In this document: piece by piece, positions 1 through 9,973 of the stretch | Layout: every line of letters starts with the position of its first letter | Numbering within the stretch: the first letter of the stretch is position 1 | Program-made: the position numbers and the translations under genes | Notes under the pieces: model-generated | Databases searched by the model: none | What the model saw: the letters and a program-made list of their open reading frames with translations, nothing else | Told to the model about the DNA's origin: nothing | Assembly (NCBI GenBank): GCA_016618085.1 | Contig: JABLTG010000002.1 | Location: forward strand, 186,001 to 250,000 | Reading direction: 5' to 3' | Source: Neovahlkampfia damariscottae | Taxonomy: Eukaryota > Heterolobosea > Selenaionea > Neovahlkampfiida > Neovahlkampfiidae | Length of the DNA stretch: 64,000 nucleotides

Positions 1-713
1 CAACATTTTTTGTAAACTCAGAAGCAAAACCAAAACCACCACCAAGAAGAAGTGTTAAAACAGATGAAATACCAAATACATCAGAATCATCAAATATATC
101 TAAAAGAAGTTCAATAACAAAAGAAGAAATACTTGCTGTTCAATCAAAAGACTCAATGATGAATTTACTTGAAAAAAATAAAAATGAAAATGTTGAAAAT
201 CAAAATGAAATATCAAAGTATAGTATTGATGTAGAAAATAAAAAATTAGATGAATTTGAAAAATATTTATTAAAGAGAAAAGAAGAATTAGATGAATTTG
301 AAAAAGAGTTAAATGAAAGAGAAAAACAATTAAAAAAAAAAGAAGAAAGTTTAAAAAAAAAAGAAGAAAAATTAAAAAAAGAAATTGAATCAAAATCAAC
401 TTCAAAATTACAACCAAAGAATTATGCTTCAAAATCAAGTTCACATTCACCACCTCCTATTATTAAAGTACCTGAAGTTAGAGGTGCAAGTAAATCATTT
501 GATAAAACAGAAACATCAAATAATGAAAAAGAATTTGAAAAACCAAGATCACTTTCAATACAAGAAAGAATGAAATTGTATAAACAAAATTCAGCTGAAA
601 AAAAAGAAATTGATGTTGATTCAAGAAAATCTGTAATGATGTTGAAAACTAATTCAATTGTAAAAGAAAGTTCAAAAACTTGGAAGAAAAATGAAAGTAA
701 AACTCTTAAATAA
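1..713 (+). CDS. Coiled-coil protein, 3' part only
   Basis: The frame is open from base 3 at the window edge to a TAA at 711-713, so the 5' end is missing. The visible 236 residues begin with a proline- and serine-rich stretch. A long Lys/Glu-rich segment with heptad-like spacing follows at about 245-390, probably a coiled coil or a single alpha helix, and then a basic Ser-rich tail. An internal ATG at 156 is not needed as a start because the frame continues upstream of it. I recognise no domain and assign no function. The next gene starts 65 bp downstream on the same strand. Confidence 0.7.
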   Translation, partial: TFFVNSEAKPKPPPRRSVKTDEIPNTSESSNISKRSSITKEEILAVQSKDSMMNLLEKNKNENVENQNEISKYSIDVENKKLDEFEKYLLKRKEELDEFEKELNEREKQLKKKEESLKKKEEKLKKEIESKSTSKLQPKNYASKSSSHSPPPIIKVPEVRGASKSFDKTETSNNEKEFEKPRSLSIQERMKLYKQNSAEKKEIDVDSRKSVMMLKTNSIVKESSKTWKKNESKTLK

Positions 714-744
714 ATTTCATTCGTTCATTTTTTAATTCATTTTT

Positions 745-750
745 ATTGGT
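745..750 (+). promoter_or_regulatory. CCAAT box (ATTGGT) of the proteasome gene
   Basis: ATTGGT lies about 30 bp upstream of the start codon at 779, inside a 65-bp intergenic gap. The same motif recurs before nearly every gene in the window. Confidence 0.55.
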
Positions 751-778
751 CGAAGGAAATAAAGTTTAAAAATAAAAC

Positions 779-1636
779 ATGTTTAGAAATCAATACGATA
801 CTGACGTTACAACTTGGAGTCCAGGTAAATTGAATTTTATTTAATAATATAAATCAAAGCTGGAAGATTACATCAAGTTGAATATGCAATTGAAGCAGTA
901 AAACAAGGAAGTGCTGCTGTTGGTTGTAAGTCTGATACTCATGTGGTTTTAGCATCTCTTAAAAGATCACCACATTCAGAATTATCATCATATCAACAAA
1001 AGTTATATAAAATTGATAACCATATGGGAATTGCAATTGCAGGTCTTGCTGCAGACGGAAGAGTTTTAGCAAAATATTTGAGAACAGCATGTCTTAATCA
1101 TCTTTATATTTATGAACAACCAATTCAAGTTGGAAGACTTGTTCTTAAACTTTCTGACAGTGAAAAAAAAAAAAAAAAAAATTAATTTTTACAAGAATCA
1201 CAAGTATCAACACAAAGATCAAGCAAAAGACCATTTGGTGTTGGATTATTAGTTTCAGGATATGATGTACATTTTTTATTCTTTTTTATTTTTTCAACAG
1301 AAAACTGGTACACATTTATATCAAACTGAACCATCTGGAAATTATTATTCATATAAAGCAATTGCAATTGGAGCACGTTCACAAAGTGCTAAAACATATT
1401 TAGAAAAGAATTATGAAAGTTTTCCAAATTGTAGTAAAAAAGACTTAATCAAACATGCACTTTTAGCACTTCAAGGGACAACTGGAGATAATGTTGAATT
1501 AAATGCTAAAAATACATCACTTTCTGTTGTTTCAAAAGATGGATATGAAACATATGATGATGAAAAAGTAGAAGAATGGTTGGAACTTTTAAAAGGAGAA
1601 GAAGAAGATAAAATGGAAGAAACAATTGAAGAATAA
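779..1636 (+). CDS. PSMA1: 20S proteasome subunit alpha type-1
   Basis: Four exons (779-824, 860-1159, 1196-1266, 1301-1636) give 250 residues, the normal family length. The N-terminus [15 protein letters not shown] is the alpha-1 signature, followed by the proteasome alpha box ([18 protein letters not shown]). The conserved stretches [13 protein letters not shown] and [14 protein letters not shown] are present, and the tail is acidic as in other alpha-1 subunits. The product forms part of the outer heptameric ring that gates the 20S core. The introns are 34-36 bp, and the second carries an uninterrupted run of A. The gene converges on the DOCK-like gene with two bases between the stop codons. 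Identification is secure. Confidence 0.96.
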
Positions 1637-1638
1637 AT

Positions 1639-4600
1639 TTATTTTTTTAAAATTAACTTTATATATTTTGAATAACAATCATGATTCTCTTGTAATTGTA
1701 AAAATTCAAATCTATATTCTGCTTTTAATTGTTTTGTTAAATTTTCAAATTTTTCAAATAAATCATTCAACAATGACAATGATGATATTTTAACAAATTC
1801 AGAATAATTAAATCTACAAAGATTCATTAATATTTCAAATATCTCTTCTCTTAATATTGTATTATTTGAAATTAATTCTTCATTTTCATTTAATATTTTT
1901 TTTAATGTTGAAATTGTTATCAATCCAACATTATGACTCAATTGTTTTTGGAATTTCATTTTATTTTTTACACGATCTTCAAATGTCTTTTCTTTTACTG
2001 TACCAAAACTCTTTCTTTTCATCATTATTGAAGAAAATGATTTTGAAAAGAATTTTTTTGATGATTTTACATTTTGATTCAAGTTAACATTTTCAAAAAT
2101 AATTAACATTATTCTTTTACTCAAATCATAATTTTCATAATCCCCAATTAAATTCATTGGATTATTTGTTCTACTTTCACCATTACTAATACCCATATCC
2201 ATATCCATACCCACATTCAATCCATCATTATTCATTGATTCTTCTTGTTCATTAAATATTTCATTCAAATATTCATCAACAATTTCATTCATTTTTATTA
2301 TTTTTTCTTTTCCTTCATATTCTAAAAATTCAATTGATATTTTTAAACAAAATAAAATTTGTGTTAAAAATGATTTTTCTTTCTTTTTTGAAAAATCAAT
2401 AAAATTTAAACTTTCAAAAAAACAACTAAAAATAAATTCTTTTTCATTTCTTGCAATTATACTTTCTCTTAAATGTACATTTTTTAAAGAATATAATGAA
2501 TCTCTCTTCTCTTTTAATAAAAAATTTAATTCTTCAAAAAAATCATTATTTTCAACTAATCTTAAATTTGAATCAATATTTTGATTTGTTCTATCATTTG
2601 TATATTTTTCAATATCATTTTCAATTTCTTTTTCTAAATTTTCAATTATTTTTTTTAAATTTTCAACTTTTTCTTCAACTATTTCTGTCCATTCAAATAA
2701 TACTTTAAATAATGTTTCTAAAAATTGTTGATGAATCATTATTTGTATTCCTTTAAATTTATTCTTTGAAATTGTTAAAAATAATTTTCTAATTAAAATA
2801 ATAGTTTGATATCTATATAATACATTATTGGATGTAAATCCAAATGAAATAAATTTTTGAAAATGTTGTGATATATTTGAACTTAGAAAATCAGGATTCT
2901 TTAATAATTCTAAAAAGAAAGATAATTCTAATACAAATATTGGTGATATAATACTATTTTCATTTCCTTCTTCTTTTATAAATAAAATTTCTTCTTTTAA
3001 TTTTGAAAATTGATTTAAAAATTTTAAAATGATTTGATTGGTGAATTCCCTATTTTATTAATCTTATAATTGATATTTACTTTTCAAAAATGATTGATAA
3101 TATTCTCAAGAAATAAGATATTTCAAAAATTAAAATTTGAATTGATTTAAAATCTGATTGAATGAATGTTATAATTTGTTCCATTAAATTTTCAATTATT
3201 TTTTCTAAATTTAATTTTAATTCAACAATAACATCATTTTTAAATATTTCTGTTTTTAATTTTAAAATTCCAATTGATTTTAAAATGATTGAAAAAATGA
3301 ACCAATAAATTTCAAAATATATTTCTTTTGGTTTATTTGAATCATTTAAATAAATAATTAAATAAGGTAATATTGAATTAATCTCTGAGAATTTGAAGAT
3401 ATATTTTGTATAATATGAAACTAATTGTCGATGATTTAAATTATCATTCTTTTGAAATGATTGAACTAATGTCATTAAACAATAAAATGATTTCAATTTG
3501 ATTTCTTCATTTTCATTGGTTATTATTAATTCCATTAAAAAATCGATTACGATTGGAAATTTTGAACCAATAGAAGAAAATGGTAATTTTTTTAAAATTT
3601 CTAAAATAGTATCATTTGAACAATTCAATTTTGATGATAATTTTACATCATTTTCAATTGTTGAATGATTTAAAATATCAAAAAAATTTGATAAATTTTC
3701 GTCTTGTTCAAAATTATTGGATAATACTTTAATTTCAAATGAGAAATTCTTTTTTTCATTTCCACTTAATTTTTTTAAAGAATTATGTTTTTGTGAATCA
3801 TCAACATTAAAAATTGTAATTTCTTTTTCTTTGATAATATGTTTTCCATCAAATATCTAAAAATAGATTAAAAGAATAAAGATCATACTTTTGAAGTACC
3901 CATTGCGAATAGAGATCTTTTTGAAGATTCTTTTGGATTTAATTTCTCTGCTATTGAAGTAACTTTAAAAAATCTAAAAATCAAATGATGTTTTTGACTT
4001 AAATTTGAAGGTATAATTGCTTTAAATTCATCATTAAAATTCATATTTTTTGAAGAAGATAAAACTTCAGATGTTAATTTATTTACTAAATTTCCAGCAA
4101 TTGGATCATAAAATATTGATTCTTCATTTGAAATTGATATTTCTAATTGAATATATTTATTTGAATAAGGACAAATAAAATGTTTTGGATAAATAAAAAA
4201 ACAATTCTTTAAATTTAAAGTTGATTCAATATTCTTTTGATTAAACCATTCCATTTCTCTTGAATATAATGGTCTTTGTGAATCAACAATAACTAATGAA
4301 AATAAATAATTTCTTGGATTCAAATATTTTTTTTCAAATGTCATAATTTGTAATTTACATGGTATTATTGATTTTTCAATTTTATTTTTCAAATTTTCAT
4401 TTAAAAGATATTGTTCAATTAATAATTCATCTGTTTGATTCTTTTTAATTAAATTTAATTGAGTTATAAATGTTGATTTCATTAATAATAATAAATCTAA
4501 TCGAATTAATGTATAACAAAATGATGTTTTAAAATTATTCATTAATTTATTAAATCCTTCAATTCCAATTTCATTCTTTTCAAATTGTTTCATTTTTGGT

Positions 4601-5692
4601 TGTTTTTTATACATTTCTGTTACAAATTCATTTAATTCTCCTTTATAAGTTCTTGAAAATTTTAATAAAATGAAACATTCTTTTGGTATTGTATCTAATG
4701 TAAATAATGATGACTTTTTTTTTAGTTTATTTTTTCATTATTTTTACCATTTTTTCATTTGAAACAATAAAATTAAATGTTTCTGATAATCTTTTAATTA
4801 TATTATTTTCATCTTTTTCATAAATAGTTGCTGATCCAAATAATTGTTCAGTATATTTATCAAATTCCATTAATTCTGGAAATTCTAAAAAATCAATATA
4901 AAATGAAAAAGTTCTTCTTTCATCATTTTTTAATGTTCCAATGTCCATGGTTTTTAATAGTAAATCAGGTGATTCAATATCCAAGTTTAGAAATTTTTTT
5001 AAATCAACCAATGGAAAGTCATGTTCAAATAATTCAAAAATGGAGTCAACTGTTTTTTGATCTGTTTTTTCTAAAAGACTATTTTTTTTGACTTTGAACA
5101 TTGGTGATCCTCCTCTTGCTGAATTTAGAGTACTTCTTGCTGATGTAGGTGTACCTCTAGCTGAAGTTGGTGTTCCTGTTGATCTTGGTGTTGTTAATCT
5201 TCCATTTATTAATTCATCATCATCATTTTCAAAACTTATATTACCAACTCTTCTGGTTGTTTTTGGTTTTTCAGTTATATCTTCATTGATTGATAAAACT
5301 GTATAATCATCCGCTATAATTTCCATACTTTTCTCTATAGTCTTATTCGTTTTTTTATATATCGTCTTGGATTTTAAGTTATTTTTATTTCTTACTCTAT
5401 TCATGTAATTTCTATAATTTGTGTCATGTCTATCTGGTCGTATAAAAAAACCAGGTGTATTTACGTTTTGTACTTTTTTAATTTCATGATCAAATTTTTG
5501 TATTTTAGTCATGTCAAGTTTCGTGATATTATGAAGGTTTGTCACTTTTATTTCAATTTCTGTTTCTTTTTCTGAATCTGAATCAGAGTCATCACTGAAG
5601 TCTTTATCCTGTATAAGATTTCGAACTTCACTCAAAAGAGATGATTTTAAATACCTAAAGGTCAAAAAAATAATGAACTCTTACTTGGTCAT
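1639..5692 (-). CDS. DOCK-family protein with DHR-1 but no DHR-2 domain
   Basis: Five exons on the minus strand (5692-5685, 5654-4748, 4713-3889, 3856-3081, 3049-1639) stay in frame for 1308 residues. The first exon is only 8 nt. Residues of roughly 430-570 match the DOCK C2-like DHR-1 domain, notably FNDEFKAIIPSNLSQKHHLI, and the following helical region resembles the middle of DOCK-C/D proteins (HNVGLITISTLKK). DOCK proteins normally end in a DHR-2 Rac/Cdc42 exchange domain of about 400-500 residues. This one stops where DHR-2 would begin, directly against the proteasome gene, leaving no room for more. Known family role: lipid binding through DHR-1 and GTPase exchange through DHR-2. Here only a membrane-binding or scaffold role is supported. 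DOCK assignment is good; function is inferred. Confidence 0.78.
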
Positions 5693-5726
5693 ATCAATGA
5701 AAAATTAAACGGTTTGATTTAAATGA

Positions 5727-5733
5727 CCAATCA
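5727..5733. promoter_or_regulatory. Shared CCAAT box between the DOCK-like and caspase-like genes
   Basis: CCAATCA is the only such motif in the 62 bp between two divergent start codons. It lies about 35 bp from the DOCK-like ATG (5692) and 22 bp from the caspase-like ATG (5755). Confidence 0.55.
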
Positions 5734-5754
5734 GATCTTTCATACATATTGTTA

Positions 5755-6762
5755 ATGCAAAAAGTTCTTGAAAGAACTAAGAATTTGATTAATGTTTTAT
5801 ATCCAAACAGAGAGAAGAAATATGTGGATGTTAATATTAATACCACAGAAAATGACTTCATTTTATGTTTGAATTTTGTTGGAAACACATATCACTTGAA
5901 CATTAAGAATTCAATTTCAAATTTAAAACAATTTGAATCAAATGAATATTTACAAAAGTCTTTATTGAATGCAAATAATGATGTTATTGATTTGGTCAAA
6001 TTTTTAATTTTAAAAAACAAAAGTATGAGTGAGTATGAAATTTGTTCACAGGTGACAAAAAATTATTTGGAAAATTCGATTCTATCAAATATTTCAAAGA
6101 AGAAAAGCTTAATTATTTATTTCAGTGGGCATGGAACAAACAAAAATAATGAATTTTATTTTAATTTTGCAAAGAGTTCAAATTCAAATTCAACTGAATT
6201 TTATTCAATCAATAATTTGATTGAAAACACAAAATATTTATCAAAGAATCGTTTATTTATCATTGATTCTTGTTATAGTGGACTTTCTTCAAAATTTGGA
6301 AAGAACCAACAAAATGAAAAGATATTTTTTTTATGTTCTTCAAATAAAGATGAACATTCAGGTGGTTGGATTATGGATGGTAGTGATTCAGGTGGAATTA
6401 TGACAAAATGTTTGATTGATCCAATTGGAACTTTCTTCAAAATTAATTTTAAAATATTTTTTGATTGGGATAATAAATTCAAAAATGATTTGACAAAAAT
6501 TTATCATTTTTATGCCTTAAAAATGATTAAATCATCTAAAAATGGAGATATAAACCTTGAAATACTGAAAAATATTGGGAATCATTGGTTAGTGTTGTAT
6601 TTGAATTTCTTGATTTTAATTAAATATGGGGATGAATTACTTAATAAACAAACCCCTATTTCATATCCTGATTTAAGTGAAACTAAAAATTCCAAATATT
6701 GGATTCAATTTGAAGAAGAATTGGAAAGTGAATTAATGTTGAAAATCCAATCAAAGGCATAA
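5755..6762 (+). CDS. Caspase-like (clan CD, C14-type) cysteine protease
   Basis: A single uninterrupted frame of 335 residues starts at the first ATG after the CCAAT box. It contains the two catalytic blocks of caspase-like peptidases: YFSGHGT with His126 and IDSCYSG with Cys173, spaced as in the p20 fold. A Gly-rich segment with SNKDEHSGG follows. The rest is divergent: the usual N-terminal strand and GCVNDA motif of metacaspases is not obvious, and there is no prodomain or zinc finger. It could be a metacaspase relative or another C14-like protein of unknown substrate. It has no intron, unlike most neighbours, and shares a 62-bp divergent promoter with the DOCK-like gene. Confidence 0.82.
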   Translation: MQKVLERTKNLINVLYPNREKKYVDVNINTTENDFILCLNFVGNTYHLNIKNSISNLKQFESNEYLQKSLLNANNDVIDLVKFLILKNKSMSEYEICSQVTKNYLENSILSNISKKKSLIIYFSGHGTNKNNEFYFNFAKSSNSNSTEFYSINNLIENTKYLSKNRLFIIDSCYSGLSSKFGKNQQNEKIFFLCSSNKDEHSGGWIMDGSDSGGIMTKCLIDPIGTFFKINFKIFFDWDNKFKNDLTKIYHFYALKMIKSSKNGDINLEILKNIGNHWLVLYLNFLILIKYGDELLNKQTPISYPDLSETKNSKYWIQFEEELESELMLKIQSKA

Positions 6763-6857
6763 ACAAATTATTTGATACATAGTTTGAGATTTTTAAAGGA
6801 TTTACATATTGATGAAAAAAATTTGAATAAATTGAATTTTATTTTTTGAATTCTCCT

Positions 6858-6863
6858 ATTGGT
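6858..6863 (+). promoter_or_regulatory. CCAAT box (ATTGGT) of the metallophosphoesterase gene
   Basis: ATTGGT ends 13 bp before the start codon, so any 5' leader must be only a few bases long if the box lies upstream of transcription. Confidence 0.5.
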
Positions 6864-6876
6864 CAAATTTGAAGAA

Positions 6877-7860
6877 ATGGAACTTTTGTGTGTGAGTGAC
6901 ATTCACTTGAAAATTTCAAACATTGAAACAGTTTCAAAATGGATAAAAGAAGAGAACAAAAAACCGGATATCATTTTATGTTCAGGTGATATTTCAAATT
7001 TAAAAGGCAAAGATTATGAAAATGAAGAATTAAAAAAGAAATCAATTGGTGAGATATTTGGAAAAGTACTGACTAATTAGATGATGTTTATAATATTTTA
7101 GTGGAACTTGAAAAAATATGTCCATGTTGTTATTTTATTCCTGGAAATGTAAATTTTAAAAAATTCATAATTTTTATTTCTCAGCATGATGCTATTGATT
7201 TTTTTGATGAATCTTTCAAATTTAACAAATCATTAAATAGTATTAATGTTCACTCAAAAATTGGTTTGAAAAAAAATTCAAAATTAATCCAAAAAAATAG
7301 TAAAATTGAAAGATAATCTTTGGTTGGGTGGTTTTGGAGGTGCAACACCAGGATATTGGAAAGAATCAAAAGAAAAAGCATGGGAAGGTAATTGTATTTC
7401 ACATCATTTAAATTAAAAAGGATATCCATACAATAATGAAGAAGAATATTCAAAATCATTTAAAAAATTTGAAATTAAATCAATACTCCAAAAAGAGAAT
7501 TCAATCATATTAATGAGTCATCTTGGTCCTTCATCATCACAAACAACAATTTATCAAAAAGATATGACATTTCCAAAAATTAATTCAGGCTCAAATTTTT
7601 TGAATGATTTTCTTTCATCTGATGAATCAGTAAGTTGAAGTGGTTTTTTTTTTTGAAATTTTTTTTTTTGAAAGCAAAATTCAATATTTTTGAATGTACA
7701 TGGTCATACACATCCTGGTTATGGTAGAACTACATTGGGAAATGTTCAAACCATCAATCCAGGTAGTTTAAAAGAATCAAAATTTGGTTATTTAAAAATT
7801 GAAAAAAAAAAGAATGGAAAGTGGTTTTTATCAAATTCACAACAAATTGAATTTGAATAA
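6877..7860 (+). CDS. Calcineurin-like metallophosphoesterase
   Basis: Six exons (6877-7048, 7102-7148, 7185-7263, 7301-7387, 7421-7629, 7675-7860) give 259 residues. All metal-binding motifs of the superfamily are restored once introns are removed: SDIH near the N-terminus, SGD, PGNHD spanning an intron, MSHLGP, and VHGHTHPG. The fold binds two metal ions and hydrolyses phosphoesters; the substrate cannot be read from the sequence. Length and the final INPGS block resemble small phosphodiesterases of the YfcE/MPPED kind. The upstream ORF extension through the ATTGGT box uses no ATG, so 6877 is the start. Exon 2 is only 47 nt. Confidence 0.88.
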
Positions 7861-7867
7861 ACATTAT

Positions 7868-8551
7868 TTAATCCAAATTTTTGCTTGCCCAAATCATTCT
7901 ATCAATTGATGTATAAAATACTAAAATTGTGAAAATTGACAATAAAATGAAACAATAATTTGGAAATAATAATAAAATATTGTAAAATATTACTGTTTCT
8001 GTTCCTTCAATTAAACCTGTTGGCATAATAATTGTTGTTAATTTTTTATCATTTGTTTGTTTTTCTGTTAAAATTACAGAAATAGTTAACCAACCAACTG
8101 CATTAATACAATAAGAAGATTCACAAAATGCTAATGCAATAAAAGATTTGTAAGATGGATCATAATTCATCACCACTGCAATAGGTACAATACCATACAC
8201 CTATTATTATTGATATTAGAAGCAAATTCTATTTTTACAATAAAATCTATGTACAAATCGAGTACTCCTCCATATTTTGTTTGTTTTTTATGTATTCTTG
8301 CTACTACTCCGTCTAATCCATCGAATATTCTATTCAAATTCCACATAACTATGCCTTTTTTGATGAAAAATTGAATGAAAAATGAAAAAAATCTAACTTG
8401 TAATATAATAACCATAGCAAGCAGACCAAGCGCAAAGTATACCAAAAAATAAAGAAATAAGAGTGATGTGATTTGGATCAACACCTGTCAAATATACAGC
8501 AACAAAGGAAAATACTTTGTCTTTCACTTCTCTTAGTACCAAATCGAACAT
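7868..8551 (-). CDS. CDP-alcohol phosphatidyltransferase family membrane enzyme
   Basis: Three exons (8551-8398, 8354-8239, 8200-7868) give 200 residues. The family signature D-G-x2-A-R-x8-G-x3-D-x3-D is present as DGLDGVVARIHKKQ followed by GGVLDLYID. The upstream DPNHIT motif that starts these proteins is also present. Several hydrophobic helices cover most of the chain. The enzymes transfer a phosphatidyl group from CDP-diacylglycerol to an alcohol; the alcohol here is not predictable. The segment GLIEGTETVIFY resembles bacterial members more than typical eukaryotic PI or choline enzymes, hinting at an old transfer. The two introns show that the gene is nuclear. The first intron must be removed to keep the N-terminal motif and the active site in frame. 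Confidence 0.85.
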
Positions 8552-8633
8552 TCTTTCCTAGAATAATGAATTTTATTAAAAAATACCACTATTTAATCAC
8601 CTTCTTCAATCAATTATTCGTATCTAATTTTAT

Positions 8634-8640
8634 CCAATCA
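8634..8640. promoter_or_regulatory. CCAAT box between divergent lipid-enzyme and TPR genes
   Basis: CCAATCA lies 28 bp before the TPR gene start (8669) and about 83 bp from the phosphatidyltransferase start (8551). It may serve both. Confidence 0.5.
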
Positions 8641-8668
8641 TCACACATTAATCTTTTAACATCAGAAA

Positions 8669-9921
8669 ATGGACACAACAAACATGTCAAAGGAAGAAGT
8701 TTTACAAGAATTACTCAGACAAAGTAATATGAGTGAACCCGAAAAATTAAAAACATTGGAGGAAAATGCAGAAAAGATTTACACAGAGGTATGAACCATT
8801 AAATTTCTCTTAATGATTTCAGTTTTTTCAATCAATCATTGGCAATTTACAAGCATATCATACAGATACCAAAAAATTCTTCAAATCAATGGCTGAGCCT
8901 GGTGTTATGGTTTTATTCAAACAATCCTGGATTATCCCAAATTACAAGTAAAAAGAAAAAGAAAAAACTAATACAAAACAAGAAAATTCATTGACAATCT
9001 TTTAAAAGAGTACAAGGATTTATCATCTCGAGTTTCATTAATGTCTCACATTTACAATTTTTCAACTTTAGTTTTAGAAGTTGGACCAATTGATCTCGAC
9101 AGAAGACAAGAGTAAACAAAAAAACACACAAATTAAAAATATAAAGATTTGCAATTTGTGGATTAGAAGAATTATCAACAAATAAATTATCACCTTTCAA
9201 TAAAACAGAAAAGAATTATTTATTAGTTTATGCTAAAATTAAAGGTACATTAACAAGTATTTATATGGGAAGAAACACAATAGATAATTTAAAAAAAGCA
9301 TTAGAATGTGCAAATGAATCACTTTCAATTTTAACACCTGAAACACATTTTCCAGTTTGGTCAGTTGTTCAAAGTCATAAAGCAGTTGTTCAAAAGAAAT
9401 TAAAATTATTTGAAGAATCATTGAAGACATATGATGAATTATTAAAATATCGTTCAAAAGAAAAATATCCAGAAGAATGGGCATTAACACAAACCAATAT
9501 GGGAAATGTATTAAGTGATGAAGAATTTAAATCAAAAGATTTTAAAAGAGCAATTCAATGTTATAAAAATGCATTAAGTATATTTGATCAAGAGACTGAT
9601 ATCATAAAATATTCAATCACAAAAATGAGTTTGGGATATGCTCTTTTGTTATCTGATGAAAATAATAAAGAAATATTATTGGAGAGTTTGAAATGTTTAA
9701 ATGATTCAATTAAAGTTATTGATAAAAATTTAAGAAAACAAGAATGGGCTTTAATTCATTTTCATAAATCAAGATGTTTATTTCAATTATTTAAAATCAA
9801 AAATGATGTTAAATATTTGAATGAATCAAAAGAATCAATTCAAACTTCGACTGAAATTATTAAAAATGAAAAAATTTTGAGTTTTCAATCAAAAGTACTG
9901 AATGAAATAAATAAACTTTGA
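8669..9921 (+). CDS. TPR-repeat protein of unknown function
   Basis: Four exons (8669-8788, 8823-8947, 8983-9111, 9147-9921) give 382 residues. The C-terminal 250 residues carry several helical hairpins with TPR-like positions: NLKKALECANESLSI, EEWALTQTNMGNVLSD, FKRAIQCYKNALSIFD and KYLNESKESIQTS. This points to a protein-binding scaffold. The N-terminal 120 residues have no recognised domain and no signal peptide or membrane segment. Similar tetratricopeptide arrays recur in many unrelated families, so no pathway is assigned. The splice model fits in all frames. Confidence 0.78.
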
Positions 9922-9959
9922 GTTTTCAATCAATTATTTTTTTTGAAAACATGGATTTA

Positions 9960-9967
9960 ATTGGTCA
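9960..9967 (+). promoter_or_regulatory. CCAAT box (ATTGGTCA) of the threonyl-tRNA synthetase gene
   Basis: The motif ends 6 bp before the start codon at 9974. Confidence 0.5.
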
Positions 9968-9973
9968 ATAAAA

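Noticed and set aside
1639-3049. A hidden, very divergent DHR-2 domain in the last DOCK exon.
   Set aside because: The exon aligns best with the region before DHR-2 in other DOCK proteins. I see no TPR-like lobe or nucleotide-sensor segment, and the gene ends at 1639.
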